A stretch of DNA of 64,000 bases, from NCBI GenBank assembly GCA_913051655.1, contig CAJXHI010000011.1, forward strand, positions 1 through 64,000, in the 5' to 3' direction. The position numbers and the translations under genes are program-made. This document shows positions 27,263-36,424 of the stretch, in pieces. Position 1 is the first letter of the stretch, and each line of letters starts with the position of its first letter. The stretch is from an uncultured Alphaproteobacteria bacterium. GTDB lineage: Bacteria; Pseudomonadota; Alphaproteobacteria; Rhodobacterales; Rhodobacteraceae. Under the pieces are notes generated by a model, which saw nothing but the letters and a program-made list of their open reading frames with translations, made no database searches and was not told the origin of the DNA.

Positions 27263-28600
27263 ATGCAGAAATATATTCCATCAAAACGCATCCCAAACGG
27301 CAGAGTTGAACGCGCTATGTCATTCGGTGGCTTAGCCTTGCGTCTTGGATCAAATGTCGCAAAATCAGCTTTGAAAGAATTTAGCAGAGGAAAGAAGCAA
27401 GACGTGCGTGGGCTTTTGTTAAATAATTCAAATATTGAAACATTGACAGATACATTGGCGCGCATGCGTGGCGCGGCGATGAAACTTGGTCAAATTTTAT
27501 CTATGGATAATCAAGATATTCTACCACCAGAATTAACACAAGCCCTGTCTCGCTTGCGAGCGGAGGGCTATGCTATGCCGCCCCAACAACTTCGTAAAAT
27601 ATTGGACCAAAACTGGGGACCAGGCTGGTTGAAAAAATTTAGACGGTTTGAAGTGCGCCCCTTTGCAGCGGCATCAATCGGTCAAGTGCACAAAGCAGTT
27701 GCGAAAGACGGCCGTACGCTTGCGGTAAAAGTGCAATTCCCAAAAATTAAAGACACCATATCCAGCGATATGAAAAACCTGCGCGTGATCTTTAAGGCAA
27801 GCGGTATTTTGCCTCAATGGTTAGACATGGAACACTATCTTGAGGAATGCGAGACGCAATTGATGCAGGAGGCGGACTATCAGCGGGAAGCAGCCTTTTT
27901 GCAGCGCTTTAGCAAAATATCACACTTAGCTTCTGACATAAGGGTGCCAGAGTTAATTGAGGAATTTTCCAACAGTTCAATATTATGCATGAGTTTTGAA
28001 TCAGGTCGGGATATTGGTCAAACGGATCTATACAAACAAAATGAATGTAAAAAAATTGCAAGATTGATGATTGATTGGACCTTGAAAGAAATATTTGATT
28101 TTCAGCTGCTACAATCGGATCCAAATTTTGCGAATTACCTCTTTGATACAGAAACTGCGCAACTTATCCTGTTGGATTTTGGCGCAACAGTTGAAATCCC
28201 AGATACCGTCATTTCGATTTATAAGGATCTTATTGAGGCCGTTCTAAAAAACGATCAGCAGGCCCTTTTGGCGCAATTAAATGCCTATCATTTCCTTCCG
28301 GAAAACGTTCCAAGCGACCTTCAACATTTAATTGACGTTATTTTATCGACCGCATTGAAAGAATTTCACGCATCGGAAGAATTTTCTTTTGCTGAAAGTG
28401 AGATCTTCGACTTTGTCACTGCTGAGAACATAGCAAAATTAAGCAAGCTCACACCTACACATCTTATAGCCACTGAATTGTTGTTGGTGCAAAGAAAAAT
28501 TATTGGGATAGTTTTTCTTTTACGCCACCTTGGGGTCGCACTGCCACTAAAACGAATGCTCGAACAAAAAATCAATTCACCGCTCAAAAATGTATCCTGA
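27263..28600 (+). CDS. ABC1/UbiB-family atypical kinase (AarF-like)
   Basis: 445 aa protein-kinase-like ATPase of the ADCK/UbiB family, often linked to quinone or lipid metabolism. All hallmark motifs are present: KxGQ in MKLGQILSMD (~76), Ala-rich loop FAAASIGQVHK (~135), Lys in LAVKVQFP, ExD in QEADYQREA, catalytic loop QSDPNFAN (usual HADPHPGN, with the Asp and Asn kept), and DFG in LLDFGATVE. It lacks the C-terminal membrane segments of UbiB proper. Good ribosome site GGAGGGG before ATG 27263. Divergent from the DUF3102 gene; no ubiquinone genes nearby. Confidence 0.85.
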   Translation: MQKYIPSKRIPNGRVERAMSFGGLALRLGSNVAKSALKEFSRGKKQDVRGLLLNNSNIETLTDTLARMRGAAMKLGQILSMDNQDILPPELTQALSRLRAEGYAMPPQQLRKILDQNWGPGWLKKFRRFEVRPFAAASIGQVHKAVAKDGRTLAVKVQFPKIKDTISSDMKNLRVIFKASGILPQWLDMEHYLEECETQLMQEADYQREAAFLQRFSKISHLASDIRVPELIEEFSNSSILCMSFESGRDIGQTDLYKQNECKKIARLMIDWTLKEIFDFQLLQSDPNFANYLFDTETAQLILLDFGATVEIPDTVISIYKDLIEAVLKNDQQALLAQLNAYHFLPENVPSDLQHLIDVILSTALKEFHASEEFSFAESEIFDFVTAENIAKLSKLTPTHLIATELLLVQRKIIGIVFLLRHLGVALPLKRMLEQKINSPLKNVS

Positions 28601-28695
28601 AAACTCTGATTTGCGTAGCCGATGAACCGATTTAAACCGAATACCGATAATACCCATCGTTTTTCCCAAGATCAGTACTCCTAAAGTACGTCTGA

Positions 28696-29358
28696 TCATT
28701 CTGCAAAGCCTTGTTTGGCAATGCGCATTTCATCGTTAGGAAAGGGTTTTAGCAGGTCGAGAACGTCTTGCTCCTTGCCATGCAGGCATATTTCATAGAC
28801 ATGTGGCGTCAGGATCGCTGTCATTCTTGTTGGATGTATTGGTTCGACCAGTGCATTTGTCGTCGTAGTGATTACTGTATAAGTGCCCATTTAGGTATTG
28901 AGGTCTTGTATCTCAATTTGATTATGGCGCCAAAGACCTGCGAATGCAAAAAGTGGTCACTCGTATTCATGCTCAGCCTTAATTGAAAACCAGAAGTTTG
29001 CCGCCAGAGCCTTGCCTTTGCCTTCCTGAAAACTGGATACCGGTATAAGACAACGGCGCGCATGAAAGCTGTCCCGCCATAGCGGCGATTTCAGAAGATT
29101 TTTATCGCGCGCATTGTTCCACGCATGGCGTGACAGAGTTTTACCTGTCTTTTTTGATATTTTTGGCGTGGCAAAGCTCCATTCCATTAAAACAACTTAT
29201 TTTACACTCCTGTCTCCTCACCGATCAACGGGTGCCTGATACTTTGGAAAAACAGCCTCAAGCGGTTTAAAGTTTCCCAAATGATCATTGTCTACAGGAA
29301 CCTTAAACAAACGGCATATATCCGTAACTGACGTCCTAATTGAATTAAGGTTACACAT
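28696..29358 (-). pseudogene. SRAP-family (YedK/HMCES) gene with four in-frame stops
   Basis: A full-length SRAP frame of about 220 codons with no frameshift: start MCNL (catalytic Cys2) at 29358, DICRLFKVPVDNDHLGNFKP, FPKYQAPVDR, LMEWSFATP, NNARDKN, RRCLIPVSSFQEGKGKA, PLFAFAGLWRHNQ, TNALVEPIHPTRM, to GFAE. Stops interrupt it at TGA 29218-29220, TAA 29197-29199, TGA 28957-28959 (where Trp is expected, EWPLFAF in relatives) and TAA 28891-28893. SRAP proteins cap abasic sites in single-stranded DNA by forming a Cys2 crosslink. The active-site Cys, Asn, Glu and His regions remain readable, so decay is by point mutation only. Confidence 0.9.
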
Positions 29359-29371
29359 CCGACTTTCATAC

Positions 29372-30154
29372 CTAACTATCTTTTGGCATTTGAACGCGTT
29401 TAAGATGTTCTTCGATTGATTTTAAGCGCTGTATAACTTCATCACGGTAGGCGTCTGTACGCCGGTTTTCTTCGTCTTGGTGAGCATCTTGCATTGAGTT
29501 TACAATCAGACCCACCAAAAGGTTCACAACTGCAAAAGTGGTCACCATTATAAATGGAATAAAGAAAGCCCAAGCATAAGAAAATACTTCCATCACCGGC
29601 CTTACGATACCCATGGACCAACTTTCCAAGGTCATAATCTGGAACAGGCTGTAGGCTGACCGTGCTAAGGACCCAAACCACTCAGGAAAAGCTGCTCCAA
29701 ACAGTTTCGTAGCGATCACAGCACCTATGTAGAAAATTATCCCCATAAGCAGAAAAACAGATGCCATACCTGGTAAAGCTGTAACAAAGCCTTCTACCAC
29801 CCTTCGCAACCTTGGCGCAGCAGAGACGACACGCAAAATACGAAAAACTCGTAGCGCGCGCAGCACCGAAAAGGGTTGGGCATTGGGCGCAAGTGATACT
29901 GCCACGATCACGAAATCAAAAAGGTTCCAACCATTTTTGAAAAATGACGTTCGATAGGCGACTATTTTTACCATAAGTTCAATAACAAAGATGGCCAAGC
30001 ATAGAACATCAAGAATTTTGATAATGACACCAAATTGCGTCATCACCGTTTGTGACGTTTCAAGCCCTAAAAGCACAGAGTTAAAGAGGATTACGAGGAT
30101 GATACCATTTTTGACAAACGGAGACTCAAGGAATTTTTTAAGTTTAGTGGTCAT
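29372..30154 (-). CDS. Bacterial voltage-gated sodium channel (BacNav)
   Basis: 260 aa single-domain, six-helix channel that assembles as a tetramer in the inner membrane. Voltage sensor S4 has regularly spaced arginines at 99, 102, 105 and 108 (LRALRVFRILRVVS). Pore loop FQIMTLESWSMGIV (~171-184) carries the TLESWS sodium filter of the NavAb/NaChBac/NavMs class. S6 (~190-225) leads to a C-terminal helix with coiled-coil character (EVIQRLKSIEEHLKRV). Alternative calcium or mixed selectivity is unlikely with this filter. Monocistronic; the ruined SRAP gene follows downstream. Confidence 0.9.
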   Translation of the reverse strand: MTTKLKKFLESPFVKNGIILVILFNSVLLGLETSQTVMTQFGVIIKILDVLCLAIFVIELMVKIVAYRTSFFKNGWNLFDFVIVAVSLAPNAQPFSVLRALRVFRILRVVSAAPRLRRVVEGFVTALPGMASVFLLMGIIFYIGAVIATKLFGAAFPEWFGSLARSAYSLFQIMTLESWSMGIVRPVMEVFSYAWAFFIPFIMVTTFAVVNLLVGLIVNSMQDAHQDEENRRTDAYRDEVIQRLKSIEEHLKRVQMPKDS

Positions 30155-30587
30155 TACATAGCGATGTGTGATTTTTCCTTAACCTCAAATGGGGCATCAG
30201 TGCAGATAGGTCAAGTTTTTGGGATCTGAAAACTTCTTGCTCTTAAGTATACATTTGAAGGGGAAAAACTCATGGCATCAAGGATTTGGACTTGGTGCAT
30301 AGTAAGGGGCTTTAAATGGGTCATATTGGGTAAAAGAGTAGGCGTTCATGCCAGCCTCTTCACATCATGGAGTTAAAAAATTTCTAAATTCGTTACTGGT
30401 ATTAAATCAATGGATTTTTACTAAAATTAACATCAATAATGGGAAAAGTTGTCAAATTTTGCTAATTTATCAAGTACTCGATGCCATGGCTTTAAAAGAT
30501 TTCCTTAAACTTTCCTCAGACATATGTTATACGACTTAGCTAATTTCACCCACAAGGTACAGAAGCTCACTTCTGCTCTTTTAAATG
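30155..30587. other. Intergenic region between his cluster and channel gene
   Basis: About 430 AT-rich bases, 5' of the channel gene and 3' of hisE. Short frames lack ribosome sites or resemblance. No clear terminator after hisE. Confidence 0.5.
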
Positions 30588-30905
30588 TCACTCTGCCCTT
30601 GGTCTTGATGCTTTTTCTGCCAGGCCAGACTGGGATTGCCGAGACGCCAATTCATCCATGACCTCGGATAAAGTGATATTATGCGATTTTAATAACACGC
30701 AGAGATGAAATAACGCATCCGCACTCTCTTTGATTAAACCTGTTTTGTTTTTTCTGACCGCTTCAATGATGGCTTCAACCGCCTCTTCACCAAATTTTTC
30801 AGCACATTTTTCTGGACCCTCGGACAAAAGTTTTGCTGTCCAACTGTCATCTGGAGATGCCTCCGCACGTGCCTCGATAACTTCAAATAGATCTTCAAGC
30901 GTCAT
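30588..30905 (-). CDS. hisE: Phosphoribosyl-ATP pyrophosphatase
   Basis: 105 aa MazG-like fold enzyme hydrolysing phosphoribosyl-ATP to phosphoribosyl-AMP, second step of histidine synthesis. Metal-binding motifs [18 protein letters not shown] (~32-49) and [14 protein letters not shown] (~58). Stand-alone, not fused to HisI. Starts inside the hisF stop (ATGA overlap, 30902-30905), last gene of hisA-hisF-hisE. Confidence 0.94.
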   Translation of the reverse strand: MTLEDLFEVIEARAEASPDDSWTAKLLSEGPEKCAEKFGEEAVEAIIEAVRKNKTGLIKESADALFHLCVLLKSHNITLSEVMDELASRQSQSGLAEKASRPRAE

Positions 30906-31666
30906 GTGACCCTCCGTACGGGAATGCCAGCCGCCGCCATATGCGCCTTGGCGTCGGCTATTGTGAATTCACCGAAATGGAAAATGGACGCGGCCAAAAC
31001 CGCAGAAGCGCCACCTTTTATCACACCTTCGACCAAATGTTCCAAACTTCCTACGCCCCCCGATGCGATCAGGGGCACATTTACGGCATCCGAAATGGCA
31101 CGCGTTAGAGGCAGATTAAAACCCGCCTTAGTTCCGTCCCTATCCATAGATGTCAAAAGGATTTCTCCTGCCCCTTTTTCAGCGATCATAGTTGCAAACT
31201 CAACAGCATCGATGCCTGTTCGCTGGCGACCTCCATGGGTGAAAAGCTCCCATTTTCCGGGGCTAACAGTTTTTGCATCAATTGCGCAAACAATACATTG
31301 GCTACCAAATTGATTCGCGGAATCCCGCACCACTTCGGGGTTTGAAACAGCTGCAGAGTTAAAGCTAACTTTATCCGCCCCTGCCAAAAGAAGGGCACGC
31401 ACGTCTGCCACCGTTCGCACACCACCGCCAACGGTTAAGGGGATATAAATTTGCTCTGCCGTGCGGCGTACCATGTCAAACATCGTTTCGCGATTTTCAT
31501 AAGTCGCGTGGATATCAAGGAAACAAATCTCATCCGCACCAGCCACATCATAAGCGCGTGCAGCATCAACAGGGTCACCCACATCACGTAAATCTTTAAA
31601 ATTCACACCTTTAACGACGCGACCGTCAGCGACATCAAGGCAAGGAATAATACGGGTCTTAAGCAT
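30902..31666 (-). CDS. hisF: Imidazole glycerol phosphate synthase cyclase subunit
   Basis: 254 aa TIM barrel that uses ammonia from HisH to form imidazole glycerol phosphate and AICAR. Start at 31666 ([20 protein letters not shown]), overlapping the hisA end by 8 bases; the open upstream extension has no family match. Catalytic Asp residues in CLDV (~11) and in [12 protein letters not shown] (~130-142); phosphate loops VGGGVR and [10 protein letters not shown]. Confidence 0.95.
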   Translation of the reverse strand: MLKTRIIPCLDVADGRVVKGVNFKDLRDVGDPVDAARAYDVAGADEICFLDIHATYENRETMFDMVRRTAEQIYIPLTVGGGVRTVADVRALLLAGADKVSFNSAAVSNPEVVRDSANQFGSQCIVCAIDAKTVSPGKWELFTHGGRQRTGIDAVEFATMIAEKGAGEILLTSMDRDGTKAGFNLPLTRAISDAVNVPLIASGGVGSLEHLVEGVIKGGASAVLAASIFHFGEFTIADAKAHMAAAGIPVRRVT

Positions 31667-32381
31667 GCAAAAAATCCAAAGCTTGCTGTAAATCAATGGC
31701 GCCATCATAAAGCGCACGTCCCGATATCACTCCATTCAAATCGGCCCCGCAGTCACGTAAAGCTATGAGATCCTCAATGGACGACACGCCACCCGACGCG
31801 ATTACGGGAATTGTTACCGCCTGGGCGAGCGTGGAAGTGGCCTCCACGTTTGGGCCATTCATGGCACCATCGCGGTTTATGTCCGTATAGATAATTGCCG
31901 CGACACCTGCATCTTCGAATGACTTGGCAAGGTCAATGACCTGAACATTTGTCTCTTCGGCCCATCCGTTGGTGGCAACTAACCCATCGCGTGCATCAAT
32001 ACCAACAGAAACCTGTCCGGGAAAAGCGCGGGCAGCGTCGCGCACCAGTTCGGGGCGCTCTACCGCGACGGTCCCAAGGATCACGCGGGACAATCCTTTG
32101 TTTAGCCAAGTTTCAATGGTTTTCATGTCTCTTACACCACCACCAAGTTGCACGGATGTTTTGGTTTGCGCCAGAATGGCCTCAACTGGCGCTGCGTTGA
32201 CAGGTTCCCCGGCGAAAGCACCATTTAGGTCCACCAGATGCAACCATTCACAACCGGCTTTTACAAATTCCATAGCTTGTGCCACTGGGTCTGCATTAAA
32301 CACCGTCGACTTATTCATATCCCCGCGCACCAGACGAACGGCGTTGCCATCTTTGAGATCAATTGCTGGGTATAAAATCAT
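31659..32381 (-). CDS. hisA: ProFAR isomerase
   Basis: 240 aa TIM-barrel isomerase (1-(5-phosphoribosyl)-5-[(5-phosphoribosylamino)methylideneamino]imidazole-4-carboxamide isomerase). Start at 32381 ([20 protein letters not shown]) behind GAGGTGCCCT. Catalytic Asp in AIDLKDG (~8) and Asp in [14 protein letters not shown] (~130). First gene of hisA-hisF-hisE; separated from hisH by a gene on the opposite strand, so probably has its own promoter in 32394-32500. Confidence 0.95.
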   Translation of the reverse strand: MILYPAIDLKDGNAVRLVRGDMNKSTVFNADPVAQAMEFVKAGCEWLHLVDLNGAFAGEPVNAAPVEAILAQTKTSVQLGGGVRDMKTIETWLNKGLSRVILGTVAVERPELVRDAARAFPGQVSVGIDARDGLVATNGWAEETNVQVIDLAKSFEDAGVAAIIYTDINRDGAMNGPNVEATSTLAQAVTIPVIASGGVSSIEDLIALRDCGADLNGVISGRALYDGAIDLQQALDFLHA

Positions 32382-32513
32382 AGGGCACCTCAAAGTCGTA
32401 TGACACTGGTATCTGCCACGGAACGGACAAAATTACAACGCGATCCAATGTTTGTTCTTGCAAAATTGGCGCTTTAAGTAGCATCCTACAATATGAAAAG
32501 GGAAGGAGTATTC

Positions 32514-32906
32514 ATGAGATTTTTCGTACTGATCGCATGCGCCGCAATTTTTGCTGCAACCTCAACGTTGGCAGACCCCATTCACGGCCTCTGGCAAACA
32601 ATTCAAGATGATAATGGAAAATACGGGCATATCGAAATCAAGACTTGTGATGGCACGATATGTGGCTTTCTGCGCAAGTCCTTTGACACCAATGGGAAAA
32701 CTGTGGAAACCGAGCATAAAAACAAAGCGATTATCTGGGATATGGTGAACAAGGGCGAGGGAAAATATGCGGGTGGAAAAATCTGGTCTCCAGACCGCGA
32801 CAAAACCTATGACTCAAAACTAGAGTTGAACGGCGATGCACTTAAGATTTCTGGCTGCGTGCTATTCCTATGTCGCGACGGCGGGACTTGGACGCGTTTG
32901 AAATAG
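32514..32906 (+). CDS. DUF2147 secreted protein
   Basis: 130 aa from the ATG at 32514 behind GGAAGGAG. Signal peptide MRFFVLIACAAIFAATSTLA. The mature part is a DUF2147 beta-rich domain: DPIHGLWQTIQDDNG, HIEIKTCDGTICGFL, GGKIWSPDRDKTYDSKLEL, ISGCVLFLCRDGGTWTRL. Four Cys that could form two disulfides. Periplasmic, function unknown; C-terminal WTRL motif is typical. Transcribed against the his genes that flank it. Confidence 0.85.
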   Translation: MRFFVLIACAAIFAATSTLADPIHGLWQTIQDDNGKYGHIEIKTCDGTICGFLRKSFDTNGKTVETEHKNKAIIWDMVNKGEGKYAGGKIWSPDRDKTYDSKLELNGDALKISGCVLFLCRDGGTWTRLK

Positions 32907-33182
32907 CAGTTAGCAGACACCTTCTAGATGTCGATAAAGCGAGGCGTCTAGTCAACAGAGTTTGCTTTCGCTCAATGTTATAAAGATCCCAGCAACCAAC
33001 TGGATCACAAGCGCTCTTTACGTGCTAAATGACCGCCTTTTTTTCCAGATCAGGTACCACAATACTTTCCTACTCAACTATTTAGTGCCTCTGGAAACCA
33101 ATTATGCAAGATAAAATACTAATGAAAATATAAATCAAATCAGTTTTTAAGGCCTCTATACTTTGAGCGGAAAAATTGTATC

Positions 33183-33818
33183 TTATGGTTTCCATTTGAG
33201 AAAATTTGAGATCATTTTCAATCCGATCCGCGCACTTTTTTCAGGATGAAATTGCATGCCAACCATTGTGTCACGACCCACAATAGCTGTGACCTGTCCC
33301 CCATAATCAACGTAGGCAAGCAAACTATCGTCCTCGCCCAAACACATTTGGTAAGAATGAACAAAATAGGCGTGATCCCCTGACGATACACCTGAGAGGA
33401 TAGGATGGTCTTTATGCAGGATAAGATCATTCCATCCCATATGCGGGATCTTGAGTTGACTTTCAGAGGGTGTAATTCTCTGAACTTTACCGTTGATCCA
33501 CCCCAGACCCTTGGTCGGCTCGTATTCGAGTCCTTCCGCCGCCATCAATTGCATACCCACACAAATCCCAAGAAAGGGGCGCGCCTTGACTTCAACCGCT
33601 TCACATAGCGCTTCATATACGTCTGAGGCCAAAAGCGCCTGACGGCACGCCGGAAAAGCTCCATCGCCCGGAAGGACAAGGCGGTCAGCACGCGCTACCA
33701 CGTCAGCGTCGTCCGTTACGACAACAGATCCAGCATCATATTCCGAAGCCATTCGCGCGAAAGCTTTGGACGCCGAATGAAGATTTCCGCTTTCATAATC
33801 AATGATGGCCGTCAGCAT
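33183..33818 (-). CDS. hisH: Imidazole glycerol phosphate synthase glutaminase subunit
   Basis: 211 aa class I glutamine amidotransferase feeding ammonia to HisF. Nucleophile Cys in [11 protein letters not shown] (~82), His-Glu in GMQFHPEKS (~193-197). Normal length. Starts 4 bases after the hisB stop, so hisB-hisH form one unit. Confidence 0.95.
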   Translation of the reverse strand: MLTAIIDYESGNLHSASKAFARMASEYDAGSVVVTDDADVVARADRLVLPGDGAFPACRQALLASDVYEALCEAVEVKARPFLGICVGMQLMAAEGLEYEPTKGLGWINGKVQRITPSESQLKIPHMGWNDLILHKDHPILSGVSSGDHAYFVHSYQMCLGEDDSLLAYVDYGGQVTAIVGRDTMVGMQFHPEKSARIGLKMISNFLKWKP

Positions 33819-33822
33819 CAGG

Positions 33823-34422
33823 CTAAAGTGCCCCTTTAGTTGAAGGCAGTATGCCCTGCATCCTAGGATCAGGTTCCACAGCCATCCTTAATGCACGCGC
33901 TACAGATTTAAAGGCCGCCTCTGCGATATGGTGGCTGTTGATCCCGTGCAATTGGTCGATATGCAACGTCATACCGCCGTGCGTGCTGAGCGCCTGAAAA
34001 AATTCACGCACAAGCTCTGCATCGAAACTTCCAATCTTTTGGGTTAAAAAATCTAGATTACAGATCAAAAATGGACGTGCAGACAGATCCAACGCCGTGC
34101 GCACCAAAGCGTCATCCATCGCTAGATGGCAATGACCGTAGCGTGCTATCCCTTTTTTATCTCCAAGCGCCTTTGATATCGACTGCCCCAGCGCAATCCC
34201 GCAATCTTCGACCGTATGATGATCGTCAATCTGTGTATCGCCTTTAGCGGATAGCGTGATATCGATCAAAGAATGACGCGCAAGTTGATCCAACATATGA
34301 TCAAAAAACCCAACGCCCGTATCAACGGAATAGGCTCCAATACCATCAAGGTTAACGGAGACGCTAATTTGCGTTTCGCTTGTGGTTCTGTTTATGCTTG
34401 CTGTACGCATTGAAAAGTTCAT
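33823..34422 (-). CDS. hisB: Imidazoleglycerol-phosphate dehydratase
   Basis: 199 aa monofunctional dehydratase (no HisB phosphatase domain). Metal/active-site motifs [14 protein letters not shown] (~39-52), [14 protein letters not shown] (~67-80), [31 protein letters not shown] 34422 has a good site GGAAAGGAG at suitable distance; another Met lies four codons on. Confidence 0.96.
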   Translation of the reverse strand: MNFSMRTASINRTTSETQISVSVNLDGIGAYSVDTGVGFFDHMLDQLARHSLIDITLSAKGDTQIDDHHTVEDCGIALGQSISKALGDKKGIARYGHCHLAMDDALVRTALDLSARPFLICNLDFLTQKIGSFDAELVREFFQALSTHGGMTLHIDQLHGINSHHIAEAAFKSVARALRMAVEPDPRMQGILPSTKGAL

Positions 34423-34918
34423 CGATGCTCCTTTCCAACGCTTATAGGCGCGCTTTCGACGAAGTCCAAGTCCCTCTTTGCGCCGCCGTTGCAGAAATAT
34501 TACCTAGACAACAATACCGTTTTGCCTTTGATACCGCTTGTCGGTGTTAGTGCTAAATTAAAATCACTCGGAAGAATACTTCCACACGTCAAATTTTAGA
34601 ATGGCAATCGTGTGTTTCTGCGGTTGGCAGCCGAGGATCCCAAAGTTGATCGAATACAAGCCGATATTTTCCACATGAAGGGAAAGAACTTTCCTGAAAT
34701 TTCAATGATTACCTAACGGCGGTCAGCTAACAAACTTAGAACCCAATATCCTAAAGATACTCGCCACATGGATCTTCTTGAAGCACCGACGCGTACCTCT
34801 CAACTTTGCAGCTGTAGCTGTTGTTGAAATGCTACGTCCGATTTGATGACCATACACTTAAAAAATTGTCCTTTTTATCTATTTCACTTAACGTGTCCGA
34901 GGTCACACTCTCAACAGC
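34423..34918. other. Intergenic region between hisB and the ABC transporter
   Basis: About 500 bases. On the plus strand 34600-34716 is a short stop-bounded frame with coding-like composition (VFLRLAAEDPKVDRIQADI, then MKGKNFPEISMIT) but no start and no recognised family; possibly another gene remnant. Also holds the hisBH promoter. Confidence 0.4.
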
Positions 34919-35635
34919 TTAATCAGCGTCTGATAAGGCTTCTCCCGCTAGAAAACGCACCAAATGCTCGTTTGAAGTCTGCGCAAAAAACTGCTCCTTG
35001 GGGTGCTGCGCTACGACTTCTCCCCTGTGCATGAGGATCAATTCATCACCGAGCCGCTTTGCCTGTGCTGCATCATGGGTCACCATGATAACTTTTACGC
35101 CAGCTTCAATTGCAGAATTGATCATACTCTCCACTTTTACGATCGCATTAGGATCAAGATGTGCGCAGGGTTCATCTAGCAATAGAACCTTAGGCGACAA
35201 AGCCAAGGCCCGCGCCAAGGCAAGACGCTGTTGTTCCCCGCCAGAAAGGCGCCGCGCTGGACTTGAAAAATGTTTTTCCAATTCCGCATGCGTCATCCAT
35301 GTTTTTGCTAGCTGTGTTGCATCAGCCTTGGACATACCACGTGCTTGCAAAGGAAAAGCAACATTTGCCAAAGCCGTACGCCGCAGCAATACAGGTCGTT
35401 GAAATACCATAGATTGGGCTGACTTGTCCCGATATGCTTCTGGAAACCGGATATTCCCTTGATCAGGCTGTACCAACCCGTGCAAGAGGCGCAAAAACAC
35501 ACTTTTTCCTGCACCATTTGGGCCAAGGATCATGCTCGGTGCTTTTAGATCAAGGTTAAGACAGGCAATGGACAGATCAAAAGTCTTTTCAAAAGACAGC
35601 CGAAGGTTCCGAACGCCTATACCCTTCTCAGACAT
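34919..35635 (-). CDS. Tungstate/molybdate-type ABC transporter ATPase
   Basis: 238 aa from the ATG at 35635, which overlaps the permease end and has the strong site GGGAGGA. Walker A LGPNGAGKS (~38), signature RLSGGEQQRLALARALAL, Walker B VLLLDEPCAHLDP, H-loop VTHDAAQAKR. Similar to TupC/WtpC-type ATPases. Translationally coupled to the permease; import of tungstate or molybdate is inferred from the permease type and the adjacent molybdopterin enzyme gene. Confidence 0.85.
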   Translation of the reverse strand: MSEKGIGVRNLRLSFEKTFDLSIACLNLDLKAPSMILGPNGAGKSVFLRLLHGLVQPDQGNIRFPEAYRDKSAQSMVFQRPVLLRRTALANVAFPLQARGMSKADATQLAKTWMTHAELEKHFSSPARRLSGGEQQRLALARALALSPKVLLLDEPCAHLDPNAIVKVESMINSAIEAGVKVIMVTHDAAQAKRLGDELILMHRGEVVAQHPKEQFFAQTSNEHLVRFLAGEALSDAD

Positions 35636-36335
35636 GCATATCCTCCCGTCGTTGCGCTCCAACAAAGGAAAGCGCCCCATTCACAAGTAATGCCAAAAGT
35701 ATCAAAATAACCCCAAGCGCCAAGGCAAGAGATAAATTCCCTTTAGATGTTTCCAATGCAATCGACGTTGTCATTACGCGCGTATACTGACTAATATTGC
35801 CCCCGACGATCATTACGGCGCCAACCTCGGCGATGGCACGACCAAATCCCGCCAAAAGCGCTGTAAGCAGCATAAAGCGAGCTTCCCACAGCAAGGTTTT
35901 GAGAACTTGGAATTGGTTTAATCGAAAAGAAGCAAATTGATCTTTGTATTCTTCATGCAGGGTTTTCAGTATCGTTCGGCTAAGCGCAGCAATGATTGGT
36001 GCAATCAGAAGAGCTTGCGCGATGATCATTGCCGTCGGTGTATAAAGCAGACCCAAAATGCCAAGCGGTCCCGCTTTTGACAACATCAGGTAAACGCATA
36101 GTCCCACGACAACGGGGGGCAAGCCCATCAGAGCATTGATGACAACAATTATAACGGGCCTTCCCCAGAAGGATTTAATCGCAAGCAGAGCACCCAAAGG
36201 AACCCCGAAGATAGCAGCAAAAAATACCGCTGTAAGTGACACCTGCAGCGACAAAAACACGATATGCCAAAGTGTTGTGTCTGCTGTGATGAGCAGCTCA
36301 AACGCGGATGCGAAGGACTCTGAGAAACTTTCCAT
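35628..36335 (-). CDS. Tungstate-type ABC transporter permease (TupB-like)
   Basis: About 235 aa with five to six membrane helices and the permease EAA-like loop (ARFMLLTALLAGFGRAIAEVG). Resembles the COG4662 TupB family (ALMGLPPVVVGLCVYLMLS, FGRAIAEVGAVMIVGGNI). Start placed at ATG 36335; a TTG at 36365 is possible. Together with the ATPase it forms a high-affinity oxyanion importer, but no substrate-binding protein (TupA) gene is next to it. Confidence 0.82.
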   Translation of the reverse strand: MESFSESFASAFELLITADTTLWHIVFLSLQVSLTAVFFAAIFGVPLGALLAIKSFWGRPVIIVVINALMGLPPVVVGLCVYLMLSKAGPLGILGLLYTPTAMIIAQALLIAPIIAALSRTILKTLHEEYKDQFASFRLNQFQVLKTLLWEARFMLLTALLAGFGRAIAEVGAVMIVGGNISQYTRVMTTSIALETSKGNLSLALALGVILILLALLVNGALSFVGAQRREDMHV

Positions 36336-36424
36336 GGCAAGATCATTTACCAAATCATCCGGCAAAGTCCACTTTTCAATATGCTAACGACTTCTGCTCC
36401 GATTTTAATAAGGCTTTCTACAAC

